A stretch of 64,000 nt of DNA from Mesobacillus subterraneus (lineage in GTDB: Bacteria > Bacillota > Bacilli > Bacillales > Cytobacillaceae): NCBI RefSeq assembly GCF_023715485.1, contig NZ_JAMBOF010000006.1, positions 124,001 to 188,000 of the forward strand, given 5' to 3'. Below, one piece after another: positions 41,555 through 50,060 of this stretch. Position numbers and translations under genes: made by a program. The first letter of the stretch is position 1; every line of letters starts with the position of its first letter. The notes beneath the pieces were generated by a model, which ran no database searches, had not been told where the DNA came from, and saw only the letters and a list, made by a program, of their open reading frames with translations.

Positions 41555-42259
41555 ATGAATGCGACTGCCACAGCTTTAAATATCATCACATGGATAGTCA
41601 TATTGCTTGCAATTAGAATGATTTATAGGAAGCAGGAATGGAGACCAAAGCTTTGGAAAATGCTGATTGTTGTTTTCGTCGGTTTATTCTCATTTTCTAT
41701 TAATCTGCCGTTTTTTGATCAGCAGGTGAAGTTAGCGATCCTGCCTCTCGGTGTCTGGATTTTATACGGCCTCTATTCTCGAAAAAACGAAGGGGAAAGC
41801 TGGGAGAAATATCGAAAGTATGCTTGGCTAGGTTTCTTAGCCAATTACCTGTTCCTTGCGATGTCGATATTATCCATTCTCCTCCATGCTGGCATTTATC
41901 CTAAAAACGATATAGGAACCTATATTTCTGAGATAAATGGTGCCCATATAATCAAGACCCATCCATCCGCAGCCAACCTTACACTTGATCGTCATTTATT
42001 AATGTCTCAAATCGACAACATGAAATATGAACCAATTTATAGCGACGAATGGTACCGTGAAACCTTTGAGACGAGTGCTGAAGAAAATAGAAAGGATGAA
42101 CGATTTCCTTACCAGCTTACAGGTATTAATTCTAAATGGGGAAGTGGTGTTCATTCACTGATTCTTGTCGAACGTGATGGTAAAGGTATTTTAATAACCA
42201 CTGGACAAGAACAATTTTATTTTCGTTCAGATCAATCTTTCTTAAAGGAGGGAAAGTAG
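41555..42259 (+). CDS. Membrane protein of unknown function
   Basis: A 234-residue protein with four hydrophobic segments in the first 130 residues and a soluble C-terminal domain (YISEINGAHIIKTHPSAANL, then TGINSKWGSGVHSLILVERD). No family recognised. GAGGTG lies upstream of ATG 41555, 30 bases after the DUF218 gene. The next gene starts one base after its stop, so co-translation is likely. Confidence 0.75.
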   Translation: MNATATALNIITWIVILLAIRMIYRKQEWRPKLWKMLIVVFVGLFSFSINLPFFDQQVKLAILPLGVWILYGLYSRKNEGESWEKYRKYAWLGFLANYLFLAMSILSILLHAGIYPKNDIGTYISEINGAHIIKTHPSAANLTLDRHLLMSQIDNMKYEPIYSDEWYRETFETSAEENRKDERFPYQLTGINSKWGSGVHSLILVERDGKGILITTGQEQFYFRSDQSFLKEGK

Positions 42260-42260
42260 C

Positions 42261-43007
42261 ATGCTGAAAAAAAAGAAGCTTTTTCTCCTTATAGCAGTGT
42301 TAATAATTTTAGGAATTGGAACGATTGGATATTGGTTATTCCTTGCCCCTCCAGATAACTTTCCTAATAAAAAAGCTGCAATAAATGAAATTATGGATAA
42401 ATTTCCTGAAGCGAATATAAAAGATATGCAGGACATCATTTATCTTGATAAAAAGCATGTATATATTCCTTTTATTACAAAAAACGACAGCTATGGGCTA
42501 AGCTTCTGGCAATGGCAGAAACATGAATGGCAATTTATAAGCATTGATACGGGCGCTACTCCAAGGATCTGGAAAATCGATCCTGAAAATCCGGCTTCCC
42601 ATTTCATCGTCTGGAACTTTCATCCGGAAAATAATTTGCACTATCTCACATTTTATTTAATAAAGGACAGGGGATATAGCATTAATGAAGGAAAGCACAA
42701 CTACCAGCCGAGTGTCCAGATGGACATCAAAGCAGAATTAGAGGGAAAAACATCCTTTGGCCATACACGAATTCCTTTGGACTGGTGTGAATTTATGCTG
42801 TCAGAAAACAAATTGATGGCATCGATTAATCCAGATCCTCTTTTTTCAAACTTTTTCCCGCCTGCTCAATATTATTTTGGCTGGCGGTCGGTCGCGAAGG
42901 ACGGATACGATGATTATCCGCCTTTCCCAAAAAACACAAATGGGTTTGGGACCGGGGATTCTTTAATAGAACAAATCAGGTATATAGATAAACAAGAATT
43001 GGAATAG
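42261..43007 (+). CDS. Membrane-anchored extracytoplasmic protein of unknown function
   Basis: A 248-residue protein: basic start MLKKKKLFL, one helix (about 7-28), then about 215 residues predicted outside the cell. It is rich in Trp and Tyr (FWQWQKHEWQFISIDTG, FIVWNFHPENN). AGGAGGG precedes ATG 42261, one base after the previous stop. I recognise no domain. With the gene before it, it looks like a two-part envelope module. Confidence 0.75.
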   Translation: MLKKKKLFLLIAVLIILGIGTIGYWLFLAPPDNFPNKKAAINEIMDKFPEANIKDMQDIIYLDKKHVYIPFITKNDSYGLSFWQWQKHEWQFISIDTGATPRIWKIDPENPASHFIVWNFHPENNLHYLTFYLIKDRGYSINEGKHNYQPSVQMDIKAELEGKTSFGHTRIPLDWCEFMLSENKLMASINPDPLFSNFFPPAQYYFGWRSVAKDGYDDYPPFPKNTNGFGTGDSLIEQIRYIDKQELE

Positions 43008-43121
43008 ACTGCTGGAGAAGTACCCTGAAAATTATAATAGCTTAGCTGGAGTCTTTTCTGATGAAACCTTTTACCGATAAATTTCGTATTAATTAATGTA
43101 TTCTTAAAAAGGCGGGGAACT

Positions 43122-43340
43122 ATGGATAATTGGCTGTTTATCTTTATAGCAAACATTTTCGGGGGAATATTTGTATTTTACTTGTTAAGCTTTCTTTTTT
43201 CCGGATTTAATATTGATTCTGCTTTTTTTATAGGAATATTTCTATTCATTCAATTAAGCTTTATAACTACTCTTATATTCCACTTAATACATAGAGTTCA
43301 AAAGCTCGAAAAAACAATCGAAAAACAAAAGGTGGTTTAA
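43122..43340 (+). CDS. Small two-helix membrane protein
   Basis: A 72-residue protein with hydrophobic segments at about 3-26 and 34-56, then a short basic coiled tail LEKTIEKQKVV. GGGGAA precedes ATG 43122. It is one base from the next gene's start, so probably co-transcribed with it. Function unknown. Confidence 0.7.
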   Translation: MDNWLFIFIANIFGGIFVFYLLSFLFSGFNIDSAFFIGIFLFIQLSFITTLIFHLIHRVQKLEKTIEKQKVV

Positions 43341-43341
43341 T

Positions 43342-43692
43342 ATGAATCCAATCAAGAATGAAGTCGGTACAATTTTCATTCCAGTAAAAGACATAGAAAA
43401 GGCACGCGATTGGTATTGTGATATCCTGGGACTGTCAGCTGATGGAGAAGTACAATTTGGTCATTTGTATGTTCTGCCCATGGAGGGTACAGGCATAGTA
43501 TTAGACAGCAAGATTTACTCGGAGCAAAATATCTTTGGCGCACCCGTATTCCATTTAAACACAGAAAATATCAAGGAAGCTTTTGATTTCTTAAAGTCTA
43601 AAGAAGTCGAGTTTGCAACTGGCATTGAACATGACCATTGGTTTACCTTCAGGGATCCTGATGGAAATCACATTATGGTCTGCAAGTGCTGA
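43342..43692 (+). CDS. VOC family (glyoxalase-like) protein
   Basis: A 116-residue protein of the vicinal oxygen chelate fold: IFIPVKDIEKARDWYCDILG in the first unit, PVFHLNTENIKEAFDFL in the second and FTFRDPDGNHIMVCKC at the end. The RDPDGN signature is typical of bleomycin-resistance/glyoxalase-like members. AAAAGGTGG upstream of ATG 43342 overlaps the end of the preceding small gene. Substrate unknown. Confidence 0.88.
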   Translation: MNPIKNEVGTIFIPVKDIEKARDWYCDILGLSADGEVQFGHLYVLPMEGTGIVLDSKIYSEQNIFGAPVFHLNTENIKEAFDFLKSKEVEFATGIEHDHWFTFRDPDGNHIMVCKC

Positions 43693-43763
43693 TAAGCATT
43701 TTTCGATAAATAAAGGGTATTGTTATTTATCAATCTGATTTTACTAGAGAAGGAGAAACAAAC

Positions 43764-44684
43764 ATGCATTTAAGACGTTTTTTGAAATTAGCTGTAATTA
43801 TTTGTTTATTTACGTTAGCAATTGGAGGAGCAGCATTGCCTGCATTCGCTTCCAGTGACAATGATGAAGACAGCATTAACGAGAAATACGGCCCTCCGAT
43901 CGTGGTGTACGGGGAGGCTCTAACTGACAAGCAAAAGGATGAAGTGCGAAAATTGCTCGGAGTTAAAGATTCTTCAAAAGTTAAGGAAATCACTGTAACC
44001 GGTAAAGACCTCGTTACCTATATTAAAGGCGATGAACATTCAAATATGTATTCTTCCGCAAAAATTACCAGGAAAGATTCTGGAGAGGGACTTGTGATCA
44101 ATCAGGTCACCCCTGAAAATATCACTGAAGTTACTGATGAAATGTATGCTAACGCACTATTAACTGCGGGCATCCAGGATGCAATCGTCGATGTAGCTTC
44201 ACCTGTGAAGGTAAGCGGTCATTCCGCGCTGGTAGGAATTTACAAAGCCTATGATGAGGGTGAAGGAACTGAGCTTAATAAAGACCGTACAAAAGTAGCG
44301 AATGAAGAGCTTAACCTGGCAACCGATTTAGCAAAAAAAGAAGGACTTGACCAGGATAAGGTAAGTGAACTGCTGACTGAAATCAAAAAAGAAATCGCAG
44401 CCCAGAACCCTGCGACAAAAGAAGAGATCGAGAAAATCATTGATGAGAAATTAAAGGCACTTGAAATTCAGCTTAGTCCGGAAGATAGACAGCTGCTCGT
44501 TGATTTGTTCAATAAAATGCGTGATCTGAATATTAATTTTGACAACGTACAGTCACAGCTTGAAGACTTATCAAATGATATTCAAAACCGTATCCAGGAG
44601 GCTGTAGGCGATAAAGGCTTTCTTCAGTCCGTATCTAATTTCTTTAAAGAGTTAGTTGAAAGCATTAAAAACATATTTTCTTAA
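43764..44684 (+). CDS. Secreted DUF1002 protein (YpuA-like)
   Basis: A 306-residue protein starting at ATG 43764 (GAAGGAG upstream). A signal peptide ends at about PAFA (residue 29). DUF1002 markers follow: YGPPIVVYGEALTDKQKDEV, SSAKITRKDSGEGLVINQVT and a long helical C-terminal half ending SIKNIFS. Secreted or cell-wall associated, like B. subtilis YpuA, whose role is not established. It ends at a strong hairpin. Confidence 0.88.
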   Translation: MHLRRFLKLAVIICLFTLAIGGAALPAFASSDNDEDSINEKYGPPIVVYGEALTDKQKDEVRKLLGVKDSSKVKEITVTGKDLVTYIKGDEHSNMYSSAKITRKDSGEGLVINQVTPENITEVTDEMYANALLTAGIQDAIVDVASPVKVSGHSALVGIYKAYDEGEGTELNKDRTKVANEELNLATDLAKKEGLDQDKVSELLTEIKKEIAAQNPATKEEIEKIIDEKLKALEIQLSPEDRQLLVDLFNKMRDLNINFDNVQSQLEDLSNDIQNRIQEAVGDKGFLQSVSNFFKELVESIKNIFS

Positions 44685-44710
44685 ACCAGAGGATTCTCCT
44701 CTGGTTTCTT
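44683..44710 (+). terminator. Terminator after the DUF1002 gene
   Basis: AAACCAGAGGA (44683-44693) and TCCTCTGGTTT (44697-44707) form an 11-bp stem with a three-base loop. Confidence 0.85.
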
Positions 44711-44765
44711 ATTTGTTAAGATAGAATATACTAGAACATTCTGAATAATATTAAGGGGTTTTAAA

Positions 44766-45263
44766 ATGATGATTCGACAAGCAGAAGAACAGGATGCAGA
44801 AAAATTCGCGAAATTGATCCTTGAAGTAGAAAACACCTCCAATTATATGCTTTTTGGCCCGGGTGAAAGAACATTTAATCCTGAAGCACAAAGAAGGATG
44901 ATTCAAGCTTTTAAGGCAGACAACCATTCAAATATCTTCCTTGCTGAAGCGGAAAATGAATTGATTGGCTATTTAATTGCAAGGGGTGGGAGCGCGAGCA
45001 GAAATCAGCATACTGCATACCTTGTGATTGGTATAATGCAAAGCCATCGAGGCAGCGGAGTCGGCACCAAGCTTTTTGAAGAGCTTTTTGCCTGGACAGA
45101 CAATATTAAAATCCACAGACTTGAATTGACCGTTGTAACCGAGAACAAAGCAGGTCTTGGTTTATATAAGAAGATGGGCTTTGAAATTGAAGGGACGAAG
45201 AAAGATTCATTATTGGTGGATGGGAATTACATAAACGAATACTATATGTCAAAAATTATATAG
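44766..45263 (+). CDS. GNAT N-acetyltransferase
   Basis: A 165-residue acetyltransferase with the acetyl-CoA motif IMQSHRGSGVGTKLFEELF and the C-terminal ELTVVTENKAGLGLYKKMGF. The substrate is unknown; the protein resembles ribosomal-protein or amino-acid acetylases. The ATG at 44766 follows AAGGGG. Single gene. Confidence 0.9.
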   Translation: MMIRQAEEQDAEKFAKLILEVENTSNYMLFGPGERTFNPEAQRRMIQAFKADNHSNIFLAEAENELIGYLIARGGSASRNQHTAYLVIGIMQSHRGSGVGTKLFEELFAWTDNIKIHRLELTVVTENKAGLGLYKKMGFEIEGTKKDSLLVDGNYINEYYMSKII

Positions 45264-45327
45264 TAACTTCTTTTAACATTTACATTCTAACCGACATGTT
45301 CTGGTCTTTCCGAAAGAACATAAAGAA

Positions 45328-45360
45328 AAACAGCACCCAAATGGCGTGCTGTTTATTTTT
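45328..45360. terminator. Bidirectional terminator between two GNAT genes
   Basis: AAACAGCAC (45328-45336) and GTGCTGTTT (45346-45354) form a 9-bp stem with T/A-rich flanks between convergent genes. Confidence 0.82.
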
Positions 45361-45919
45361 GATCATTTTTTGCTTCCCATTCTTCTCTTAATAAACCCAT
45401 CTTTATTGAATCATAATATTTCCCATTATAGAGCCGGCATTTTCTGATTCGAGCTTCTTCGACCATTCCAAGTTTTTTACCGACAGTGAGCATCCTGGCA
45501 TTTCCCGACCAGGTTGTAAAGCCGATTCTTGGAATAGGAAAGGTTTGAAAAAGATGATGGATCCAGACCTTCAGGGCGTCGGTTCCGTATCCTCCGTTCC
45601 AATATTCAGGAAGATAAATCACAACCCCAATCTCAAGCCACTGGGAGGATTCATGCTCCCAATAGTACGTTACCATTCCGATAATTTCATCATCGACTTT
45701 TATAAGATACTTTCTGTCATAGCCCTGATGAATGAGATTTGTCATTTGTTCTTTAAATTTATCAAGTTCAATCCTCTTTAGAGGAAAATAAGGTGCATCC
45801 CATTTCTTCCATTCGGGATGTTCATCTTTATGGATGAGACCCCACCAAATCTCCAAATCCTCTTCCTTAAGCTTGCTCAGGTGAACAAGTTCGCCTGGCA
45901 AAATGTCTGGCGTCTGCAT
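45353..45919 (-). CDS. GNAT N-acetyltransferase, RimJ/RimL type
   Basis: A 188-residue protein starting at ATG 45919 behind AAAGGGGG. Motifs: GELVHLSKLKEEDLEIWWGL, acetyl-CoA loop EYWNGGYGTDALKVWI, and TWSGNARMLTVGKKLGMVEE near the end. An in-frame extension up to 46102 is not supported by a ribosome binding site. Substrate unknown. The gap from 45920 to 46246 holds the promoter region and one short repeat. Confidence 0.88.
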   Translation of the reverse strand: MQTPDILPGELVHLSKLKEEDLEIWWGLIHKDEHPEWKKWDAPYFPLKRIELDKFKEQMTNLIHQGYDRKYLIKVDDEIIGMVTYYWEHESSQWLEIGVVIYLPEYWNGGYGTDALKVWIHHLFQTFPIPRIGFTTWSGNARMLTVGKKLGMVEEARIRKCRLYNGKYYDSIKMGLLREEWEAKNDQK

Positions 45920-46085
45920 TTGTCCGTACCCCCTTTGATAAAAGGCTGTTTTCTCATTGAATGGTGTTATTCGTATATGCTCTGCAAATCGTGTTAATAA
46001 AAGTGTCGGAGCTCTTTTCGGGGAGACTTTTGAATAAAGATTGCATTTAACCTCGTAAAAACCCAGGTGCCGGTTTTTTACTTCT

Positions 46086-46119
46086 GGTTGAAATAGCAAC
46101 AAAGTTTACGAAAAGAACC
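46086..46119 (+). repeat. Short dispersed repeat
   Basis: A 34-base unit from GGTTGAAATAGCAACAAAGT through TTACGAAAAGAACC. Its reverse complement recurs at 59068-59100, and a degenerate copy lies at 35816-35847. Confidence 0.55.
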
Positions 46120-46214
46120 TATAAAATGTAGCAAGAATCTTATGCTTAAATTATTCTCTTTCATTCTATTATTTCCTGCTCTATGGGAAAAATACAAAAA
46201 TACTTCATAAAAAA

Positions 46215-46248
46215 CACAAAAAAAAGACGCTCTCGAGTGCGTCTTTTT
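46215..46248 (-). terminator. Terminator of the 35-codon gene
   Basis: AAAAAGACGC and GCGTCTTTTT pair around TCTCGAGT, with a long T run on the reverse strand. Confidence 0.82.
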
Positions 46249-46354
46249 AGTTCATTGCTTCATCATCTATAAATGCATTTTCATTAACAGCGAAGAAATT
46301 CAGTCCAGCGGCGATTGCGAAAGCTCCTCCAAGTAATACAAATGTAGTAATCAT
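46247..46354 (-). CDS. 35-residue membrane peptide
   Basis: A small gene from ATG 46354 (CAGGAG upstream) to TAA 46247. The product starts MITTFVLLGGAFAIAAGLNF, one membrane helix, and ends VNENAFIDDEAMN, an acidic tail. No family recognised. A sigma-B-like promoter upstream and a terminator at the stop codon make it a complete unit, although its size alone would not be convincing. Confidence 0.68.
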   Translation of the reverse strand: MITTFVLLGGAFAIAAGLNFFAVNENAFIDDEAMN

Positions 46355-46403
46355 TATGTAATCGCTCCTGTCATTTAATAGTGTTTGTTTTGTTACTTTT
46401 ATA

Positions 46404-46428
46404 GTTCCCGATTAGCAAACTATTAAAC
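46404..46428 (-). promoter_or_regulatory. Sigma-B-like promoter (GTTTAA-N13-GGGAAC)
   Basis: Reverse strand: GTTTAA at 46423-46428 and GGGAAC at 46404-46409 with a 13-base spacer, close to the general-stress sigma-B consensus GTTTAA-N12-15-GGGWAW. Transcription would begin about 43 bases upstream of the 35-codon gene. Confidence 0.65.
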
Positions 46429-46627
46429 CTGTTATGAGAGAAAAATGACAGAAAAACTAAAATAAATATCTCTTCTGTAAAAAAAGAGAAAATTCTATTA
46501 ATTGTTTCCTAAAGGAACCTCAAATTTAATATCGAATCTTTAAATGAGATATTCACCATCAGCTGTGGTGAGCAATGTATAGACTAATGACAGCATAGCG
46601 GCTGTCTATCTTCATGGGGGGATGGGA

Positions 46628-47098
46628 ATGAATTTAGTAAGTAAGAAAATGAATCATCATTACGCGATGGAAATTTTAAAATGGAACTATGAACCACCTT
46701 ACGATTTTTACAACAATGAAGTGAACGATGCGTCAATAAGTGAGCTCCTGGAAGAGAATTACATGGCAATCACAGATTTAAAAGGATCATTAACTGGTTT
46801 TTATTGCAGCGGGGAATCGGCACAAGTGCCAGCCGGCAGGGAAGCGGGCGCATACAACGAAACTGCCGTCGATGTTGGTATTGGCATGAACCCAAAATTG
46901 ACTGGCAAGGGGGGCGGAAAGGCCTTCTTCTCCTTTATTTTAACTGAGCTGCAATCAGCCTTTCCTCATTACATAACCAGACTTACCGTTGCAGCGTTTA
47001 ATGACAGGGCAATCAAATTATATGCAAATATGGGATTCAAAAAAGAGAAAGAGTTTTACAGTGGCTTAAACCATTTTATTACTATGGTAAAGCGCTAA
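46628..47098 (+). CDS. GNAT N-acetyltransferase
   Basis: A 156-residue protein starting at ATG 46628; GGGGGG lies about seven bases upstream, while the ATG at 46622 is too close to it. Motifs: MNHHYAMEILKWNYEPPYDF at the start, the acetyl-CoA loop MNPKLTGKGGGKAFFSFIL, and TRLTVAAFNDRAIKLYANMGF near the end. Substrate unknown. Confidence 0.87.
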   Translation: MNLVSKKMNHHYAMEILKWNYEPPYDFYNNEVNDASISELLEENYMAITDLKGSLTGFYCSGESAQVPAGREAGAYNETAVDVGIGMNPKLTGKGGGKAFFSFILTELQSAFPHYITRLTVAAFNDRAIKLYANMGFKKEKEFYSGLNHFITMVKR

Positions 47099-47270
47099 GA
47101 TAGCAAAGCTTTGTTGCTTTATTGCAAGTTGGGACTTTTTTTAAAAAAACTCAACTTAATATTTGAAAATGTTAAATAATCCCTATATAATGAAAAAGCT
47201 GTGTGAAATCCAGTGTAAATTGGGGCTTTCATTATCAGCGATATATATAGATTGAAGGGGAGAAAAAAAG

Positions 47271-47786
47271 ATGAAAAAGTTTTGGATTTTACTTTCAGCG
47301 ATCACTTTCGCAATCGGGTTGACAGCATGTTCGGCGGAAAAGGAAGCTGAACCAGAAAAGAAGGAAACAGAAAATAAGGAAACAGAACAGGCTGCTGAGC
47401 CGGCTGTAAATCCTAAAAGTGTAATGTATAAATTCTACATGAGCATCGTGAACACAATCAACGAGGCTGATGGTGACCTTAACGCATTTGAAGGAGCAGA
47501 AGAGCCAACTGCAGAAGACAAAGCAGCAGCAAGCGCGTCTGCAGCTGCAGTTGCTACAAAGGTAGAAGGTCTACAAGTTCCTGCAGAATTGAAGGACCAA
47601 CAAGCTGATCTTGAAGCTGCACTTAAGGATATTGCTGAGTCTTATAAGTTGAAGTCTGAGGAATTGAAGAAGGATGCACCAGTTTTAGATGCCGCTGATG
47701 AAAAATTTGCTCAAGGTGAAGAGAAAATTGGCGCAGCGTTCGAAAGCCTGGAAATGAACAAGCCATCTCTTGCAAAAGAACTATAA
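47271..47786 (+). CDS. Lipoprotein, helical, unknown function
   Basis: A 171-residue protein with a lipoprotein signal (lipobox LTAC, Cys20), a Glu/Lys-rich linker (EKEAEPEKKETENKETE) and an Ala/Glu-rich helical domain of about 120 residues. A three-helix bundle is likely. No family recognised. GAAGGGGAG precedes ATG 47271. It ends in a terminator shared with the convergent PBP gene. Confidence 0.8.
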   Translation: MKKFWILLSAITFAIGLTACSAEKEAEPEKKETENKETEQAAEPAVNPKSVMYKFYMSIVNTINEADGDLNAFEGAEEPTAEDKAAASASAAAVATKVEGLQVPAELKDQQADLEAALKDIAESYKLKSEELKKDAPVLDAADEKFAQGEEKIGAAFESLEMNKPSLAKEL

Positions 47787-47801
47787 TTCTATTATGAAAA
47801 T

Positions 47802-47830
47802 GCTGTGCCAGATTTGGCACAGCTTTTTCA
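47802..47830. terminator. Bidirectional terminator between lipoprotein and PBP genes
   Basis: GCTGTGCCA (47802-47810) and TGGCACAGC (47815-47823) form a 9-bp stem followed by TTTTT. Confidence 0.88.
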
Positions 47831-47840
47831 TATTCAATAA

Positions 47841-49934
47841 TCATTCTTCCTCAACTGTTTCTATCACACCAGAATTTTTTTTCAAGTTAAAATAAGCATC
47901 CATAACAGCTCTGCCAATCTTAAGATTCGCCCTGTGGTCTACGCTGCCCTGGTAAGCCCAGGGAACCAAGACTGCCATTGCTACTTCTGGTTTTTCCGAT
48001 GGGGCAAAGGCTACCAGGCTTAAATTCATAGTATCCATTGGTTTATCACCTTTTTTCCGCAATGGACCGTCATAAAATGCTTGAGCTGTCCCAGTCTTTC
48101 CTGCGGGAGAATATGGTGCATCACTGAAAAATCGGTATGCGGTACCACCAGATTCCTGCATCACTTTTTCAAAACCTGAATGAACACGATCCAGCCATTG
48201 TTTTTCCACGCCTATATCATTCAGTACATTAGGAGGATAAGAGATATACACCGGTCCAAGCTGATCGCTGGAAGAATCTGGATCTCGTATTTCCTTAACG
48301 ATTCTAGGCTGCATTCTTTTCCCTCCATTAGCAATAGTAGAAATATACTGTGCGAGCTGCATATTTGAATAGGTATCATACTGGCCAATAACTAAATCGA
48401 GGACCTTACCTACAGGATAATTAACACCCTTAGCACCAGTTTGTTCGTTCGGCAGGTCAATTCCAGTACGAATGCCCAGACCGAAGGAAGCAAATGAATT
48501 ACGAATTGTATCCCAAACTTGTGGATTAAGGTTCAAAGGCTGTTCATATCTGTAAACTCCATTGCCAATCCTGATTGCAGTATGGAACATGTATACATTT
48601 GAGGATAGTTTAAGTGCATTTATATCATTGAGAACACCCAAATATCTATACGACTTCTTCCAATCAGTATCCGCTATTTTAATCCCTTTATCATCAAAAC
48701 GAGTGGATGAATTGATTGCACCATTCTTATAGCCTGTCAATACAGTCGCCCCTTTAACAACAGAACCTGCGTTAAAGGTATTCAATATATTCCCAAGTGC
48801 ATCGTCTTCAAGATAGATCTCATTGGTTTTCTTATCTTTTACGATTTTCTTGCCTGCCATTGTTAAAACTTCCCCTGTGTTGGGGTCCATCAATACAACA
48901 TAAGCTCTGTCGAGTAAACCAGTTCCGGGGGAGCTTTTCGCAGTCCATAATTCTTTTGCTATGATTTCCTCTACAGCAATCTGCAAGTCCATGTCGATGC
49001 TCAGAACCAAATCTTTCCCTCTTTGCCCTTCAGACACAAGCTCCTTTTCTAAAAGCTCACCGGCTTTATCAGTGACATTGGTTACTTTTTCTTTTTTTCC
49101 CTGGAGAACATCTTCATACTCCAATTCCAGGTAACTCTTGCCAACGCGGTCGTTTCGCGTATAGCCTCTGGACATGTAATAATCGATTCTTTCCGCAGGA
49201 AGGCCTTCATTAGAAGTCGTGACCCTGCCAAGGACTGGTTTAAAAGTATCTTCATATTTGTATTCTCTGTTCCAATCTGTAGTCGCATTCACACCCGGAA
49301 GCATATCAAGGTTTTCGTTTACGACCGCAAATTCCTTAGAGGTCACATCCTCATTCTTGATGATTTGGGGTGTGAATTTATAGCCGCTGTTCATGATTCT
49401 GAAGATAGCCAATTCTTCAATATCCTGCTTGGATAGTTGTGCTAAATGGTTATCAGTTATCCTCTCAAGCTGCTTTTTATATAGGTCTTTATCTTTTAGT
49501 TTTTTGTTCTTGAATAATTCCATTTCTTGATTTGTAATCAATTTCTTGGCTTCATCAGGATTTTTTATCATCCAGAAGTCTTTCTTGTCTCTTTCGCGGA
49601 CCTTATCCGTCTTTTGGTCGATAATCCTGGCCAAATTTTCAGCCACCTGGAGCATTTCCTTTTGTGACGCACCTTCATTCGTATATGTAATGGCGTTAAG
49701 CGGCTTGTTATCGACAATCACCTTGAGGTTTCGATCGAGCATTTTACCGCGGGGGACAGGGTTGTTGACGGTCACATCTTCTTTTCGGTCTATTTCACGC
49801 TTATAGTCCTCACCATGGACAATCTGGACAATACCAAGCCGAAGCACAAGAAGGGAAAAAAGGATAAACACGGAAAAAAACAGGATATTGACCCTTAATG
49901 GTGTTGGATTTTTCTTTTTAGGCAAGCATCTCAC
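47841..49934 (-). CDS. Class B penicillin-binding protein (PBP2/PbpA-PbpH type)
   Basis: A 697-residue transpeptidase for rod elongation. One N-terminal membrane helix (about 15-37), a PBP dimerisation domain with NNPVPRGKMLDRNLKVIVDN, then the transpeptidase with AGSVVKGATVL (SxxK), SSNVYM (SxN) and AGKTGTAQ (KTG). Layout and length match B. subtilis PbpA (716) and PbpH (704), two redundant lateral-wall PBPs. The assignment between them is not possible by reading. GTG 49934 is the frame's first start; TTG a few codons later is an alternative. Confidence 0.9.
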   Translation of the reverse strand: MRCLPKKKNPTPLRVNILFFSVFILFSLLVLRLGIVQIVHGEDYKREIDRKEDVTVNNPVPRGKMLDRNLKVIVDNKPLNAITYTNEGASQKEMLQVAENLARIIDQKTDKVRERDKKDFWMIKNPDEAKKLITNQEMELFKNKKLKDKDLYKKQLERITDNHLAQLSKQDIEELAIFRIMNSGYKFTPQIIKNEDVTSKEFAVVNENLDMLPGVNATTDWNREYKYEDTFKPVLGRVTTSNEGLPAERIDYYMSRGYTRNDRVGKSYLELEYEDVLQGKKEKVTNVTDKAGELLEKELVSEGQRGKDLVLSIDMDLQIAVEEIIAKELWTAKSSPGTGLLDRAYVVLMDPNTGEVLTMAGKKIVKDKKTNEIYLEDDALGNILNTFNAGSVVKGATVLTGYKNGAINSSTRFDDKGIKIADTDWKKSYRYLGVLNDINALKLSSNVYMFHTAIRIGNGVYRYEQPLNLNPQVWDTIRNSFASFGLGIRTGIDLPNEQTGAKGVNYPVGKVLDLVIGQYDTYSNMQLAQYISTIANGGKRMQPRIVKEIRDPDSSSDQLGPVYISYPPNVLNDIGVEKQWLDRVHSGFEKVMQESGGTAYRFFSDAPYSPAGKTGTAQAFYDGPLRKKGDKPMDTMNLSLVAFAPSEKPEVAMAVLVPWAYQGSVDHRANLKIGRAVMDAYFNLKKNSGVIETVEEE

Positions 49935-50026
49935 ATCCTATGAAGATATTATTATATTAAATCCATCTATTACCATAAGTGTACGTAATATTTGTATAAG
50001 ATGTAAAGGTTTTCCTGTAAATATAA

Positions 50027-50058
50027 AAGAACCTGTTACTTAACAGGATTCTTTTTTA
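50027..50058 (-). terminator. Terminator of the VanW-family gene
   Basis: AAGAACCTGTTA (50027-50038) and TAACAGGATTCTT (50041-50053) pair with one G-T, with T-rich sequence on the reverse strand. Confidence 0.78.
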
Positions 50059-50060
50059 GA

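Noticed and set aside
45920-46102. N-terminal extension of the GNAT gene at 45353
   Set aside because: ATG 45919 has a strong AAAGGGGG site and a standard family start; the extension has no ribosome binding site.
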